A stretch of DNA of 64,000 nucleotides from Arthrobacter cupressi (GTDB lineage: Bacteria > Actinomycetota > Actinomycetes > Actinomycetales > Micrococcaceae). Below, one piece after another: positions 41,650 to 50,699 of the stretch. The translations under genes were made by a program, and so were the position numbers. A model generated the notes under the pieces. It did no database searches and had not been told where the DNA came from. It saw only the letters and a program-made list of their open reading frames with translations. The stretch lies in assembly GCF_900099975.1 (NCBI RefSeq), contig NZ_FNEI01000018.1, forward strand, positions 1 through 64,000, read 5' to 3'. Each line of letters starts with the position of its first letter. Position 1 is the first letter of the stretch.

Positions 41650-42088
41650 GTCTGGAGTGTAGGAGCTACACGAATGGCCCCGCCTGCCGAATTAGCCGGC
41701 CTGTGGATAACCCGCTAACCAACCAGCGGGATCCTCAGTGGACCCGAGGATCCCGAACGCTGAATACCCTTCACGTCACTCCAAGTAGACCCGGTTCTTT
41801 TCCCTGCACCTGCCTTGCCCGTGCACATTCTGCTGGATCACCCAAATGGGCCAGGCCGCGGCGCGCAGGATGGTGGGCCGCGCCCAGGCCAAGCAAGCTG
41901 GTGATCCAGCAGAATGGCATCGAATAGGCTCAGCGCGGCGGATTACGCGGCCCCATTCGGCGATTTCTCGGCCACCAGGCCCGGAATGACGGTCCCGGAA
42001 CAGCTGGCCCGAACAGCCAGGCGCTGGGAATGATCGCGCGAAATTCGCCGCGCCGGGGCGTTGAGCCAAGGAGCTACCCTGAACGGTG
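41650..42088. other. Gene-free interval with two palindromes
   Basis: This 439-base stretch has no credible gene. It holds a hairpin at 41727-41755 (arms CGGGATCCTC and GAGGATCCCG, nine-base loop) and the repeat palindrome at 41827-41915. The promoter of the kinase gene at 42089 must lie near its right end, but no strong elements stand out. Confidence 0.6.
41827..41915. repeat. Interrupted palindrome of the ATTCTGCTGGATCACC family
   Basis: ATTCTGCTGGATCACC at 41827-41842 and its complement at 41900-41915 are perfect 16-bp arms enclosing 57 bases that themselves contain GGGCC/GGCCC stretches. A solitary identical arm occurs at 39885, about 2 kb away. Intergenic in both cases, it resembles a dispersed palindromic element. 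Confidence 0.8.
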
Positions 42089-42769
42089 ATGGACACCGAG
42101 ACCAACGCCCGCGAGGCGAGCGGAACAAGCCAGCACGAAGCCTTCGCCCACCCCGCGATCGCCGCCGCCCTCAAGGACCTCGAACACCAACTCGAGCAAA
42201 ACAACAGGCTCATCCTCGGCATCACCGGTCCGCCCGGCGTCGGGAAATCCACCTTTGCTGCCTGCCTCGCCGCGCACTTCGGGCCGGACCGCAGCATCGT
42301 GGTCCCGATGGACGGCTTCCACCTGGGCGAAGCGGTCATCGCCGGCACCGAACTAAGACAGCGCAAGGGCGCCATCGACACCTTCGACGTCGGCGGCTAC
42401 CTCTCGCTGCTCCAGCGGCTCAGGAGCCGGGACGAGGACGTCGTCTACGCCCCGCTGTACACACGGGAGATCGAGGAACCCATTGCCGCGTCGATCGCGG
42501 TGCCGGCCGGCATCCCGCTAGTCATCACCGAAGGCAACTACCTCCTGAGCCCGGAACCCGCCTGGCGGAAGGTCCGCGGACAGCTCGACGCCGTCTGGTA
42601 CCTCGAGCTCGAACAGCACCTCCGGCTCGAACGGCTCATCCGCCGGCACGTCGAGTTTGGGAAGGAACCCGCCGCGGCCGAGGCCTGGGCGAAGGGCAGC
42701 GACGAAGCCAACGCCCGGCTGATCCAGGCCGACAGCCACCGCGCGGACCGCATCCTGCCCTGGAGCTAG
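42089..42769 (+). CDS. Uridine kinase/pantothenate kinase-like P-loop kinase
   Basis: A 226-residue kinase-fold protein with Walker A GPPGVGKST, the PMDGFHLGE motif (Asp for catalysis and sugar binding), ITEGNYLL and arginine-rich lid RLERLIRRH. It matches the nucleoside/nucleotide kinase group that includes fructose transport-associated FrcK and YggC. The substrate is not certain. The ATG at 42089 or a GTG three bases before could start it. It is flanked by the repeat interval and a small membrane gene. Confidence 0.8.
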   Translation: MDTETNAREASGTSQHEAFAHPAIAAALKDLEHQLEQNNRLILGITGPPGVGKSTFAACLAAHFGPDRSIVVPMDGFHLGEAVIAGTELRQRKGAIDTFDVGGYLSLLQRLRSRDEDVVYAPLYTREIEEPIAASIAVPAGIPLVITEGNYLLSPEPAWRKVRGQLDAVWYLELEQHLRLERLIRRHVEFGKEPAAAEAWAKGSDEANARLIQADSHRADRILPWS

Positions 42770-42856
42770 GACTGGAGCTAGGGCTGGAACGAGCAGCTGG
42801 CACCCGGAATCAGCCGGTACGGTGGAGGTGACCCCGACGCCGACCCGAGGACCTCC

Positions 42857-43318
42857 ATGTCTCCGCGCACCCTCTTCCGCACCCTGGCCTTCGCCGAGGC
42901 CGTCACCTGGACGTTGCTGCTGATCGGGCTGGTCCTGAAGTACGTCACCGGCACCACCGAACTGGGCGTGCGGATCGGCGGCGGCATCCACGGCTTTGTC
43001 TTCCTCTGCTACGCGTCCGTCGCCGCCTTCACGTGGACCAACCAGAAATGGCGCACCGGTACGGGCCTGTTGGCTATCGCCTCCGCGGTGATCCCCTACG
43101 CAACCGTCCCCGTCGAAAAGTCCCTCGACCGCCGCGGACTGCTCGACGGCGGCTGGCGGCTTGCCGAGGGCGGCGAGGCACCGAAGGGCGCCCTGGAGCG
43201 GGTGCAGGCCTGGGTGCTGCGCAAGCCGTGGCTTGCGCTCGGCCTCGCCCTCGCCGGCGTTGCCGCCGTCTTCAGCTTCCTGCTCTTCATGGGCCCGCCG
43301 GACACCTGGTTCGCCTGA
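42857..43318 (+). CDS. DUF3817-family membrane protein
   Basis: A 153-residue membrane protein with three to four helices. The N-terminal FRTLAFAEAVTWTLLLIGLVLKY and GGGIHGFVFLCYASVAAF are typical of DUF3817, a family widespread in actinobacteria. The C-terminal hydrophobic helix PWLALGLALAGVAAVFSFL is separated by a charged loop (EKSLDRRGLLDGGWRLAEG). No known function. It follows the kinase gene by 87 bases with little evidence for an operon. Confidence 0.8.
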   Translation: MSPRTLFRTLAFAEAVTWTLLLIGLVLKYVTGTTELGVRIGGGIHGFVFLCYASVAAFTWTNQKWRTGTGLLAIASAVIPYATVPVEKSLDRRGLLDGGWRLAEGGEAPKGALERVQAWVLRKPWLALGLALAGVAAVFSFLLFMGPPDTWFA

Positions 43319-43355
43319 GCCTCGGCAGCGCCGCGGCCCGCCCAGCGAAGAACCG

Positions 43356-43973
43356 CTAAAGGTGCTGGATCCCCGCCCGCTGCATCGCGTCGCGGTACGT
43401 CTCGATGGTCTTTTCCAACAGTTCCTGCTGCTTCGCCTCGGACAGGGCAAACGCCCGCCCGCCCAGGGCGCTCGCCTTGTAGACCTTGATGCCGTGCTCC
43501 TTGAGCGACGAGTGGTAGGTCTTTTCAAAAAGGGTCAGGAAGGACGCGGCTTCCGCTCCGTGCGCGACCACGGCGGAGACCCTGCTGTTGATCTTCAGGA
43601 ACTGCCGGAAGGGCTTGAGCCCGTCCTGCTTTTCCTGGGCGCTCAGCGACGGCGGCAGGCCGGCCTCGCGGACCCAGGGGTAGCTGTGCCACGGCATCAC
43701 GTAGCGCGGGTCCAGTTCCGCACCGGTGTAGATTTCCTGCGCGCGGCGGGCGGCGTCGTCGTCATTGAAGAACGACACGAAGCCGGACGCCGACCCGCGG
43801 CCCGGGCTCACCTGGAGGCTGACGATCCGGCACTCGTCCTCGTCGTGCACGGGGTCTATATAGGGGACCAATGAGCCCGGTTTCCGGGCCATCAGTTCTT
43901 CGCAGAGCCGTGTTACAGCGGCAATATTCGGTTCGCGGAGCAGGGCACGTTTGCCGTCCCAGTCAATGTCCAC
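43356..43973 (-). CDS. Uracil-DNA glycosylase-superfamily-like protein
   Basis: A 205-residue protein with no certain family. Its order of blocks, GFVSFFNDDDAARRAQEIYTG, then YVMPWHSYPWVREAGLPPS, then KINSRVSAVVAHGAEAASFL, resembles the glycosylase-superfamily pattern (an active-site strand, a PWNAYPW-like motif and a hydrophobic strand ending in a small-residue turn). The usual Asn of NAYPW is replaced by His. DNA repair is inferred only from this resemblance. It is followed on the other strand by a secreted protein gene. Confidence 0.5.
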   Translation of the reverse strand: MDIDWDGKRALLREPNIAAVTRLCEELMARKPGSLVPYIDPVHDEDECRIVSLQVSPGRGSASGFVSFFNDDDAARRAQEIYTGAELDPRYVMPWHSYPWVREAGLPPSLSAQEKQDGLKPFRQFLKINSRVSAVVAHGAEAASFLTLFEKTYHSSLKEHGIKVYKASALGGRAFALSEAKQQELLEKTIETYRDAMQRAGIQHL

Positions 43974-44193
43974 GTTCTCTCCTTCGGCAGCCCAGCCCCC
44001 AGAAATCGTCCGTCTCCTGACACTTTACGCGCCGCACCCGCGTGTCGTCGCCGGTAATTTTTCCGGGGACCGCAACAGGGCCGGTGCACTCTGGTGGGCG
44101 TCCTTCGTGGTCCCTAAACTGTCAGTACCATCGTGCGGAGTTCCCGCGGCGGGGGCAGGCTCCCACGGAATATCAGTCCCAGGGAGCATCCCC

Positions 44194-45156
44194 ATGCGTG
44201 AAAACACCCACCAGTCTGCAAGACCGTTCCGCCGCGCGGCCCTCGCCTTCGCGGCCGCGCTCGCCCTCCTTCTCCCCGTGCCCGCAGCAGCGGCGCCCGC
44301 CCCGGAGAAGGCCCCGGCCGCCGCCAAGTCCATCGTCCTTCCCGGCGCCGGCGGGGCCGAAGGAATCGCCGCGGGCAAGGGCACCGTGTTCTACGCGGGC
44401 GACCTCGCCACCGGAGACATCTTCCGCGGCGACATCCGCAAAGGCAGCGCCGAACTCTTCATCGACGCCCCGGACGGCCGGATGGCTGTGGGCATGAAGT
44501 TTGACCGGCGGCATGAACTGCTCTTCGTCGCGGGCGGACCCGCCGGCACTGCTTACGTCTACGACACCAAAGCCGCCACCGCCAAGGCCACCATCCAGCT
44601 GACTGCCACCCGGCCGGCCTTCATCAACGACGTCGCCCTCACCCGTGAAGGTGCCTGGTTCACCAACTCCAACGCGGCGGAACTCTACTTCGTCCCGGTC
44701 GGCACGGACGGCACCCTTGGAACCGTCCGGACGCTCAAGCTCACCGGCCCGGCGTCGGACACGGACTCCCAGTTCAACCTCAACGGCATCGCGGCAGCGA
44801 ACGGCGGCCGGACACTGATCGTGGCGCACTCGGGCAACGCGGCCCTTTACACGGTCAACCCGCAGACCGGCGCCAGCGCGGCGATCGCCGGCGTCAACGT
44901 GCCGAATGTGGACGGCATCCTCGTCCGCGGGCGCACGCTCTGGGCCGTGCAGAACTTCAGCAACCAGATCAGCCGCATCAAGTTGTCCGGTGACCTGTCG
45001 TCCGGCGTCGTGAAGGACGTCATCACCAGCCCGCTGTTCCAGATCCCGACGACGGCCGCCAACTTCGGCGGGAAGCTCGCCGTGGTGAACGCGAAGTTCG
45101 GGGTCCAGGATCCGGAGAACTTCGACGTCGTGGTGCTGCGGGGGAAGTCGCGTTAG
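44194..45156 (+). CDS. Secreted SMP-30/NHL-like beta-propeller protein
   Basis: A 320-residue exported protein. The signal peptide (residues 1-37, basic start then AALAFAAALALLLPVPAAAA) is clear. The mature part consists of repeated four-stranded blades: GTVFYAGDLATGDIFRGDI, MAVGMKFDRRHELLFVAGG, PAFINDVALTREGAWFTNS and GRTLIVAHSGNAALYTVN, as in SMP-30/gluconolactonase and NHL-type propellers. Metal ligands are not clearly conserved. AGGGAG lies eight bases before the ATG at 44194. Its stop overlaps the convergent S4 gene by four bases. Confidence 0.8.
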   Translation: MRENTHQSARPFRRAALAFAAALALLLPVPAAAAPAPEKAPAAAKSIVLPGAGGAEGIAAGKGTVFYAGDLATGDIFRGDIRKGSAELFIDAPDGRMAVGMKFDRRHELLFVAGGPAGTAYVYDTKAATAKATIQLTATRPAFINDVALTREGAWFTNSNAAELYFVPVGTDGTLGTVRTLKLTGPASDTDSQFNLNGIAAANGGRTLIVAHSGNAALYTVNPQTGASAAIAGVNVPNVDGILVRGRTLWAVQNFSNQISRIKLSGDLSSGVVKDVITSPLFQIPTTAANFGGKLAVVNAKFGVQDPENFDVVVLRGKSR

Positions 45157-45533
45157 CGGCCGCTGCGCAGCTTTTCCATGTCGCGGCGGTCCTTCTTGGT
45201 GGGACGGCCGGCGCCGCGGTCGCGTTGGGGCAGGCCGAGCGCCGCGGGCGCCGGCCGCTCCGGCGTGTGGTCGGTGAAGCAGTGCGAGGCGGCCTCGGCG
45301 CCGACGCGCTTGGCGATCAGCTGCCGCACTTCCAGGATCCGTTCGAAACCGGGCTGCCGGACCCGCACGGTGTCGCCGATAATCACCGTCTGCGAGGCCT
45401 TGACCGGGTTCCCGTTGATCCGCACGTGCCCGGCGCGGCAGGCAGCCGTGGCCGCGGAGCGGGTCTTGTAGGCGCGGATCGCCCATAGCCACGCGTCGAT
45501 GCGGGTGGAGGAGGAAGTCGGCTGGCTGTTCAT
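45153..45533 (-). CDS. S4-domain RNA-binding protein (HslR/Hsp15-like)
   Basis: A 126-residue protein with an N-terminal S4 domain: RIDAWLWAIRAYKTRSAATAA and CRAGHVRINGNPVKASQTV form the alpha-L fold; IIGDTVRVRQPGFERILEV continues it. The basic C terminus (RPTKKDRRDMEKLRSG) is the rest. In relatives this rescues stalled 50S subunits carrying peptidyl-tRNA. The ATG at 45533 is preferred to a GTG at 45569, as it puts the domain close to the N terminus. Confidence 0.88.
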   Translation of the reverse strand: MNSQPTSSSTRIDAWLWAIRAYKTRSAATAACRAGHVRINGNPVKASQTVIIGDTVRVRQPGFERILEVRQLIAKRVGAEAASHCFTDHTPERPAPAALGLPQRDRGAGRPTKKDRRDMEKLRSGR

Positions 45534-45572
45534 GACTGCGAACGAGTCTAGCGTTTGCTCCGGAGGCACCGC

Positions 45573-46607
45573 CTAGCGGCGGCGCAGTTCCGCGAACTCC
45601 AGGTGCGGAACCACGGTGCCGGCGTCGCGTTCCAGAAAGTTGGTGCCGGGCGCCACGATGTCGTCGATCGCATCCAGCAGGGCGTCGCTGAGGGTGGTGT
45701 CCGCTGCCTTGATGTAGTCGGTTAGGTGCTCCTCGGTGCGCGGGCCGATGATCACGCTGCTCACCGAGGGATGGTTCAGGGCAAAGGCCACGGCGAGCTG
45801 GATCAGGCTGAGCCCGTGCCGTTCGGCCAGGCGGGCCAGCGCATCCGCCGCGTGGAGCTTGTGCTGGTTGAACGGGGCCGCGACGTCGAAACGGCCGGGC
45901 AGGGCGTCGGCCCGCGAACTGGCCGGCTGGCGGGAGCCGAGCCGGTAGCGCCCGGACAGCCAGCCGCCGTCGAGCGGTCCATAACTGAGCACGCCGAGGT
46001 TGTACTGCTGCGTGATCGCGAAGACGTCGCGCTCGTTGGCGCGCACCAGCAGGGAGTAGGGCACCTGGTCCACCACCGGCGGGACGAGGTGGTTGGTGTT
46101 GGCGATCCACTGCGCCTCCACCAGTTGGGCCGGCGTGAACACGGACGTGCCGTAGTAGAGGATCTTGCCCTGCCGGATGAGGTCGTTCAGGGCCGTGATG
46201 GTTTCCAGGACATCGGTGTTGTAGTCCGGCCGGTGTGCCTGGTAGAGGTCAATCCGGTCCGTCTGCAGCCGGTTGAGGCTGGCCTCCACGGCCCGCATGA
46301 TCCAGCGCCGCGAATTTCCCGAATGCGCCGGGTTGGACCCCATTTGGCCGTGGAATTTCGTGGACAGGAAAACGTCGTCCCGGCGGCCCTGCAGCGCACG
46401 GCCCACGACGGCCTCCGCCTCGCCCTGGGAGTAGATGTCCGCGGTGTCCACGCTGGTGATTCCGGCGTCGAGGGCAGTACGGATGATCCGGATGCTGTCC
46501 TCCGGGCCGGTGGGCGCGGAGCCGGTGCCAAAGTTGAGGGTGCCCAGGGTCAGGGGGCTGATCGGGACGCCCGTGCGCCCCAGGGTGCGAAGCTCGCTGA
46601 GGCTCAC
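45573..46607 (-). CDS. Aldo-keto reductase
   Basis: A 344-residue aldo-keto reductase. Catalytic residues are Asp and Tyr in SVDTADIYSQGEAE, Lys in LSTKFHG and His in LYQAHRPDYN (the usual His position). VSSVIIGPRTEEHL is the cofactor-binding end. The GTG at 46607 has AAGGGAG six bases before it; the longer frame is dropped. Substrate unknown. It is distinct from the fucose enzyme at 30563. Confidence 0.88.
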   Translation of the reverse strand: MSLSELRTLGRTGVPISPLTLGTLNFGTGSAPTGPEDSIRIIRTALDAGITSVDTADIYSQGEAEAVVGRALQGRRDDVFLSTKFHGQMGSNPAHSGNSRRWIMRAVEASLNRLQTDRIDLYQAHRPDYNTDVLETITALNDLIRQGKILYYGTSVFTPAQLVEAQWIANTNHLVPPVVDQVPYSLLVRANERDVFAITQQYNLGVLSYGPLDGGWLSGRYRLGSRQPASSRADALPGRFDVAAPFNQHKLHAADALARLAERHGLSLIQLAVAFALNHPSVSSVIIGPRTEEHLTDYIKAADTTLSDALLDAIDDIVAPGTNFLERDAGTVVPHLEFAELRRR

Positions 46608-46695
46608 CTGCGGCTCCCTTCGTGGAGAAAATCGCTGCAAAGCAGGAGTGGACAATCGCTTGACACGACGCTACACATTTGCGCGAAACATCGCC

Positions 46696-46724
46696 CGAAA
46701 AGCGTAGGAGTTCTTAGCTTTTCG
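46696..46724. promoter_or_regulatory. Inverted repeat in a divergent promoter region
   Basis: CGAAAAGC and GCTTTTCG, perfect 8-bp arms, 13 bases apart, in the 259-base interval between the aldo-keto reductase and flavin reductase genes. Possible operator; no regulator gene is adjacent. Confidence 0.4.
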
Positions 46725-46866
46725 TATTCCGGGGTAATGAAAACAGCATCGTGACGAAGCGTGAACAGGGCCCAGGGACACGCAATTACACAAATATTGC
46801 CCTCTGCCGGATCCAGTGAATTAGTTGAAAAGGAAGGCGCAGAAACACGGAGAGAGGACCAACGGC

Positions 46867-47364
46867 ATGACCCAGGCGACAGTGGACGGAACAGCTTCGA
46901 TCAAGCAGGCGTTTGCGCAATTCCCCTCCGGGGTGGCCGCGTTCAGTGCCATGGTCGGTTTCGTTCCCGAGGTACTGGTGGCCTCCAGCTTCACGGTGGG
47001 TGTTTCCCTGGAGCCGCCGCTGGTGATGTTCGCCGTGCAGAACTCCTCCACCACCTGGCCGAAGCTCCGCCGGGCGCCGCGGCTGGGTGTCTCCGTGCTC
47101 GCCGCTGGGCAGGAGGCGGTGTGCCTGCAGCTTTCCTCCCGCAAGGCCGAACGGTTCGCCGGGGTCGCCACCTCAACCAGCGACGGCGGAGCGGTCACCA
47201 TTGACGGTGCGGTGCTGTCCCTCGAGTGCGAAATTGTGTCCGAAACCCCTGCGGGCGACCACGCGATCGTGGTGCTCGAGGTGAAGTCCACCGAGATCAA
47301 CCACGACGCCCAGCCCCTGATCTACCACGGCGCGTCCTTCCGCCGGCTCACCGAAGCCGCCTGA
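46867..47364 (+). CDS. Flavin reductase-like protein
   Basis: A 165-residue flavin reductase/split-barrel flavin-binding protein. Typical blocks are FPSGVAAFSAM, PEVLVASSFTVGVSLEPPLVMFAVQ (flavin-binding), LRRAPRLGVSVLA and HAIVVLEVKSTE. Such proteins supply reduced FMN/FAD to monooxygenases. No monooxygenase gene is near. The ATG at 46867 is preceded by GAGAGGA. Confidence 0.85.
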   Translation: MTQATVDGTASIKQAFAQFPSGVAAFSAMVGFVPEVLVASSFTVGVSLEPPLVMFAVQNSSTTWPKLRRAPRLGVSVLAAGQEAVCLQLSSRKAERFAGVATSTSDGGAVTIDGAVLSLECEIVSETPAGDHAIVVLEVKSTEINHDAQPLIYHGASFRRLTEAA

Positions 47365-47391
47365 CGGCCTACAACCTCCAACGTTGGGTTC

Positions 47392-48039
47392 TTAGCGGGA
47401 CCCGGCGGACGACTTTTCGCGGGCCTCTTCCTGGGATTCCGCCCGGGCCTCTTCGCGGGCGTCGGCCTCGGCGACGGCGGCGGCCCACTCGGCGTTGAGC
47501 ACCGGTGGTTCGGGCGTGGCGGCGAGCAACAGGGGGTGGTGCTTCTTTTGGTTCTCGACGGCGGCCGAGGTCCCCTCCGCGATCTTCGTCCGGAGCTGGC
47601 CAGGGGAAGGCCATTCCTTCGGCGAGAGCAGTTTCTTCCACGGAACGCTGCGCAGCGCGGTCCCCGCACCGGCGGCGAGTTGCCGCGCCGATTCGAAGAA
47701 CCCGGGACGCCGGTCCGCCGTAGCGCCGGGCACCAAAGGAGCCGCCGCCGTCGCCGTTTCCGCAGGGGCCGCGTCGGGCACGGTCTCTCCGGGCACGGGC
47801 TCTTCGGGCGGGTTCTGTTCCTGCAGCGGATGGCTGTGCGGCAGGTGGACCACGGGGTCGGCGTCGTTCTTCGGGAAGATCCCCACCATCGCCAGCACAA
47901 TGACCGACAGCAGGCGCGCAACTCCCGCCAGCACCAGCGTGACCATCATGCACACGGCCAGGCCGAGGAACATCAGGAACGCCAGGCCAAGTGTGCCGAA
48001 GAACGTCAGGTTGAGGGCCAGTGTTGTCGGATCTTCCAC
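47392..48039 (-). CDS. Membrane-anchored protein with Pro/Ala/Glu-rich cytoplasmic tail
   Basis: A 215-residue protein: two adjacent membrane helices (about residues 9-55) with FFGTLGLAFLMFLGLAV and MVTLVLAGVARLLSV, then a long Pro/Glu/Ala-rich tail and a helical Glu/Arg end. The GTG start at 48039 has GGGGAGG six bases before it. The N-terminal 60 residues resemble the 100-residue membrane protein at 50700-51002 in arrangement (short polar start, GTL, TLVLAG), suggesting paralogy. No domain assigned. Confidence 0.65.
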   Translation of the reverse strand: MEDPTTLALNLTFFGTLGLAFLMFLGLAVCMMVTLVLAGVARLLSVIVLAMVGIFPKNDADPVVHLPHSHPLQEQNPPEEPVPGETVPDAAPAETATAAAPLVPGATADRRPGFFESARQLAAGAGTALRSVPWKKLLSPKEWPSPGQLRTKIAEGTSAAVENQKKHHPLLLAATPEPPVLNAEWAAAVAEADAREEARAESQEEAREKSSAGSR

Positions 48040-48190
48040 GTAACCTCCCCGCGTCGTGTCGAGCGTGCCGGTGCCTGGCAGCCTAAGGCCGGGCACCTTC
48101 ACTAGCCTACGATTGAATTCGGCCGGAATCACCCGGCCGCCCGCGCTGCGCAGGGTTGTAGCAAAGCTGTTATCTCATCCGGGAGGACCC

Positions 48191-48595
48191 ATGCCGATCG
48201 ACCTGTCCGTCCTCCGCAACGGTGCCTGCCCCTGCCTGTCCGGCGAGCAGTATGCCCAGTGCTGCGGAGTGTTCCACCGCGGCGAGGCCGAGGCGCCCAC
48301 GGCGGAACAGCTCATGCGCTCCCGCTACAGCGCCTTCGTGGTCCTGGACCCCGCTTACCTGCTGTGCACCTGGCACCCGGACACCCGCCCGGCCGGCCTG
48401 GACCTCGATCCGGACCTGTGGTGGCGCCGCCTGGACATCCTCGGAACCTCCCGCGGCGGGCCGCTGGACTCGGAGGGGACGGTCGAGTTCGCCGCCCATT
48501 ACACGCACGACGGCGAACGCGGCGTCCAGCGCGAGAAGAGCCGCTTCCTGCGGGTGGACCGCCGCTGGTACTACGTGGACGGGACAGTCGGATAA
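48191..48595 (+). CDS. YchJ/UPF0225-family SEC-C protein
   Basis: A 134-residue protein with N-terminal SEC-C zinc motif, CPC followed by QYAQCCGVFH, and then the UPF0225 helix block EQLMRSRYSAFVVLD and YLLCTWHPDTRP. C-terminal strands end RREKSRFLRVDRRWYYVDG-type, split as FLRVDRRWYYVDG. The role of the family is not established. GGGAGGA precedes the ATG at 48191. Confidence 0.9.
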   Translation: MPIDLSVLRNGACPCLSGEQYAQCCGVFHRGEAEAPTAEQLMRSRYSAFVVLDPAYLLCTWHPDTRPAGLDLDPDLWWRRLDILGTSRGGPLDSEGTVEFAAHYTHDGERGVQREKSRFLRVDRRWYYVDGTVG

Positions 48596-48655
48596 CGCAC
48601 GCCTAAGCGTCGTCCCGAGGGCCCCGACGCGAGCTTGCGAGCGTTGGGAAGGGAC

Positions 48656-50635
48656 CTACGCGCGGTACTTCCGGTGCAGGTTCTCCCGGACCGACGGTCC
48701 GGGCGTCGCCTCCGCGATCCAAGGGCCGGTGCCTTCCGAGGAATCCAGGATCCCGGCCTCCAGCCAGGCGTAATCCCCGGCGAGGACCTTCCGGGACACC
48801 GCGTGGTCGGCGTCGTCGGTGTTCTTCCAGAGCTGCTCGAAGGATGCGTCCACCCGCAGCCGGGCCTGATCGCAAAACGCGTCGGCGAGCTCGAATGCCC
48901 CGGCGCCGTGCCCCGGGTCACTGCGCAGCAGCGCCTCCGCCCGTGAACAACTGGCGGCCATGGCGAACAGTTCGGCGCCGATGTCCACGATCCTGCCCAG
49001 GAACGCCTGCTTGTGCTCCAGTCCGGCCTGCCAGCGGCCCATGCCGTAGAAGGTCTGGCGGGCCAGCTTCCGGGAGGCCCGTTCCACGTAGCGCAGGTGC
49101 CGGGCGAGCCGGCCGAACTCCCCGTACGAGCGCGGGTCCAGGCCCGCCCCGGCCACCAGCTTGGGCAGCCACCGTGCGTAGAAGCCGGTGGCGCCGACGG
49201 CGGCCCGCGCCTTGTCCTGCAGGCTCGCGTCCGCTGAGGCGAGGTCGCCCGCTGCCGCGAGGTGCGCGTCCACCGCTTCCCGGGCGATCAACAGGCGCAT
49301 GATCTCCGAGGATCCTTCGAAGATCCGGTTGATGCGCAGGTCCCGGAAGAGCTGTTCGGCGGCGACGGCCCGTTCCCCGCGGGCCTCCAGGGAGTCGGCG
49401 GTTTCAAAGCCGCGGCCGCCGCGGATCTGCACCAGTTCATCGGCGATCTGGCAGCTCAGTTCCGTGGACCAGAGCTTGGCCAGCGCGGCTTCGATCCGGA
49501 TGTCCTTCTGCCCGGCGTCGGCCATTTCCGCGCACAGCTCGAAGACCGCCTCCAGCGCGAAGGTGGTGGCGGCGATGAAAGCGATCTTCTTGCCCACGGC
49601 CTCGTGCTTGCCCACGGGGCGTCCCCACTGGGTGCGCGCGTTCGACCATTCGCGGGCGATCTTCAGCGACCATTTTCCGGCGGCCACGCACAGGCCGGGA
49701 ATGGACAGCCGGCCGGTGTTGAGGGTGGTCAGCGCGATCTTGAGGCCCTGGCCCTCCTTGCCGAGCCGGTTTTCCGCCGGGACCCGGACCTGGTGGAAGC
49801 GGGTGACGCCGTTCTCGATCCCGTGCAGGCCCATGAAGGCGTTGCGGTTCTCCACCGTGATGCCGGGGGTATCCATGTCCACCACGAAGGCCGTGATGCC
49901 GCCCCGGTGTTCCGTGCCGTCAGCGCCGGTGTACGGCGGAACCTTGGCCATGACCACCACGAGTTCGGCGATCACCCCGTTGGTGGTCCAGAGTTTCACG
50001 CCGTCCAAAACGTAAGAACCGCCGTCGTCCGCCGGGACCGCGGTGCAGCCCATCCGGGCGGGGTCGCTGCCGACGTCGGGCTCGGTCAGCAGGAACGCCG
50101 TGATGGCTCCCGCGGCGCAGCGCGCCAGGTACTGCTGCTTTTGTTCCGCGGTGCCGAAGACCTTGACCGGCTCCGGCACCCCGATGGACTGGTGCGCCGA
50201 GATCAGGGCGCCCAGGCTGGGGTGGACCGAGCCAAGCAGGGCCAGTGCGCGTCCGTAGTACACGAGGGACAGGCCCAGGCCGCCGTACTCCCGCGGAATC
50301 TTCATCCCGAACACGCCCAGCTCCGCGAGCCCGGCCAAGTAGTGGTCGGGGATGCGGGAGTGGCGTTCGATGGTCCGCCCGTCCATGGTCTGGCAGTACT
50401 GGCGGAGGGACGCCATGAACGCTTCGCCGCGTTCGACGTCGTCCGCCCGGGCCTGCGGCCAGGGATGGATCAGTCCGAGGTCGAAGTCACCGAGGTAGAG
50501 GCCTTTTGCGAAGCTGGGCCGGGACCATTCTTGCTCCCTGGCAGCTTCCGCGACGGCGCGCGCTTCGGCTTCGGTGACGGTGGAACTGTGGGCGGTGGAG
50601 CTTCCGGCCGTGGGGTTTTCGGTGGCGGACGTCAT
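48656..50635 (-). CDS. Acyl-CoA dehydrogenase, long form
   Basis: A 659-residue flavin enzyme of fatty-acid oxidation, the size of VLCAD/ACAD9-like forms with a C-terminal extension. Motifs are AFLLTEPDVGSDPARM (flavin and acyl-CoA signature 1), LDGVKLWTTNG, ARTQWGRPVGKHEA and the C-terminal signature LFRDLRINRIFEGSSEI, with the catalytic Glu in IFEGSSE. Residues 1-60 are a polar N-terminal extension, and 470-659 form the extra helical domain. Its closest neighbour, a short membrane gene, gives no pathway clue. Confidence 0.9.
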   Translation of the reverse strand: MTSATENPTAGSSTAHSSTVTEAEARAVAEAAREQEWSRPSFAKGLYLGDFDLGLIHPWPQARADDVERGEAFMASLRQYCQTMDGRTIERHSRIPDHYLAGLAELGVFGMKIPREYGGLGLSLVYYGRALALLGSVHPSLGALISAHQSIGVPEPVKVFGTAEQKQQYLARCAAGAITAFLLTEPDVGSDPARMGCTAVPADDGGSYVLDGVKLWTTNGVIAELVVVMAKVPPYTGADGTEHRGGITAFVVDMDTPGITVENRNAFMGLHGIENGVTRFHQVRVPAENRLGKEGQGLKIALTTLNTGRLSIPGLCVAAGKWSLKIAREWSNARTQWGRPVGKHEAVGKKIAFIAATTFALEAVFELCAEMADAGQKDIRIEAALAKLWSTELSCQIADELVQIRGGRGFETADSLEARGERAVAAEQLFRDLRINRIFEGSSEIMRLLIAREAVDAHLAAAGDLASADASLQDKARAAVGATGFYARWLPKLVAGAGLDPRSYGEFGRLARHLRYVERASRKLARQTFYGMGRWQAGLEHKQAFLGRIVDIGAELFAMAASCSRAEALLRSDPGHGAGAFELADAFCDQARLRVDASFEQLWKNTDDADHAVSRKVLAGDYAWLEAGILDSSEGTGPWIAEATPGPSVRENLHRKYRA

Positions 50636-50699
50636 GGGAGGACTCCTCTGGCCGCGTCTGCGGCGTAGGGCCCAGGGTTCGCCTCGGGTGGTGAACCCT

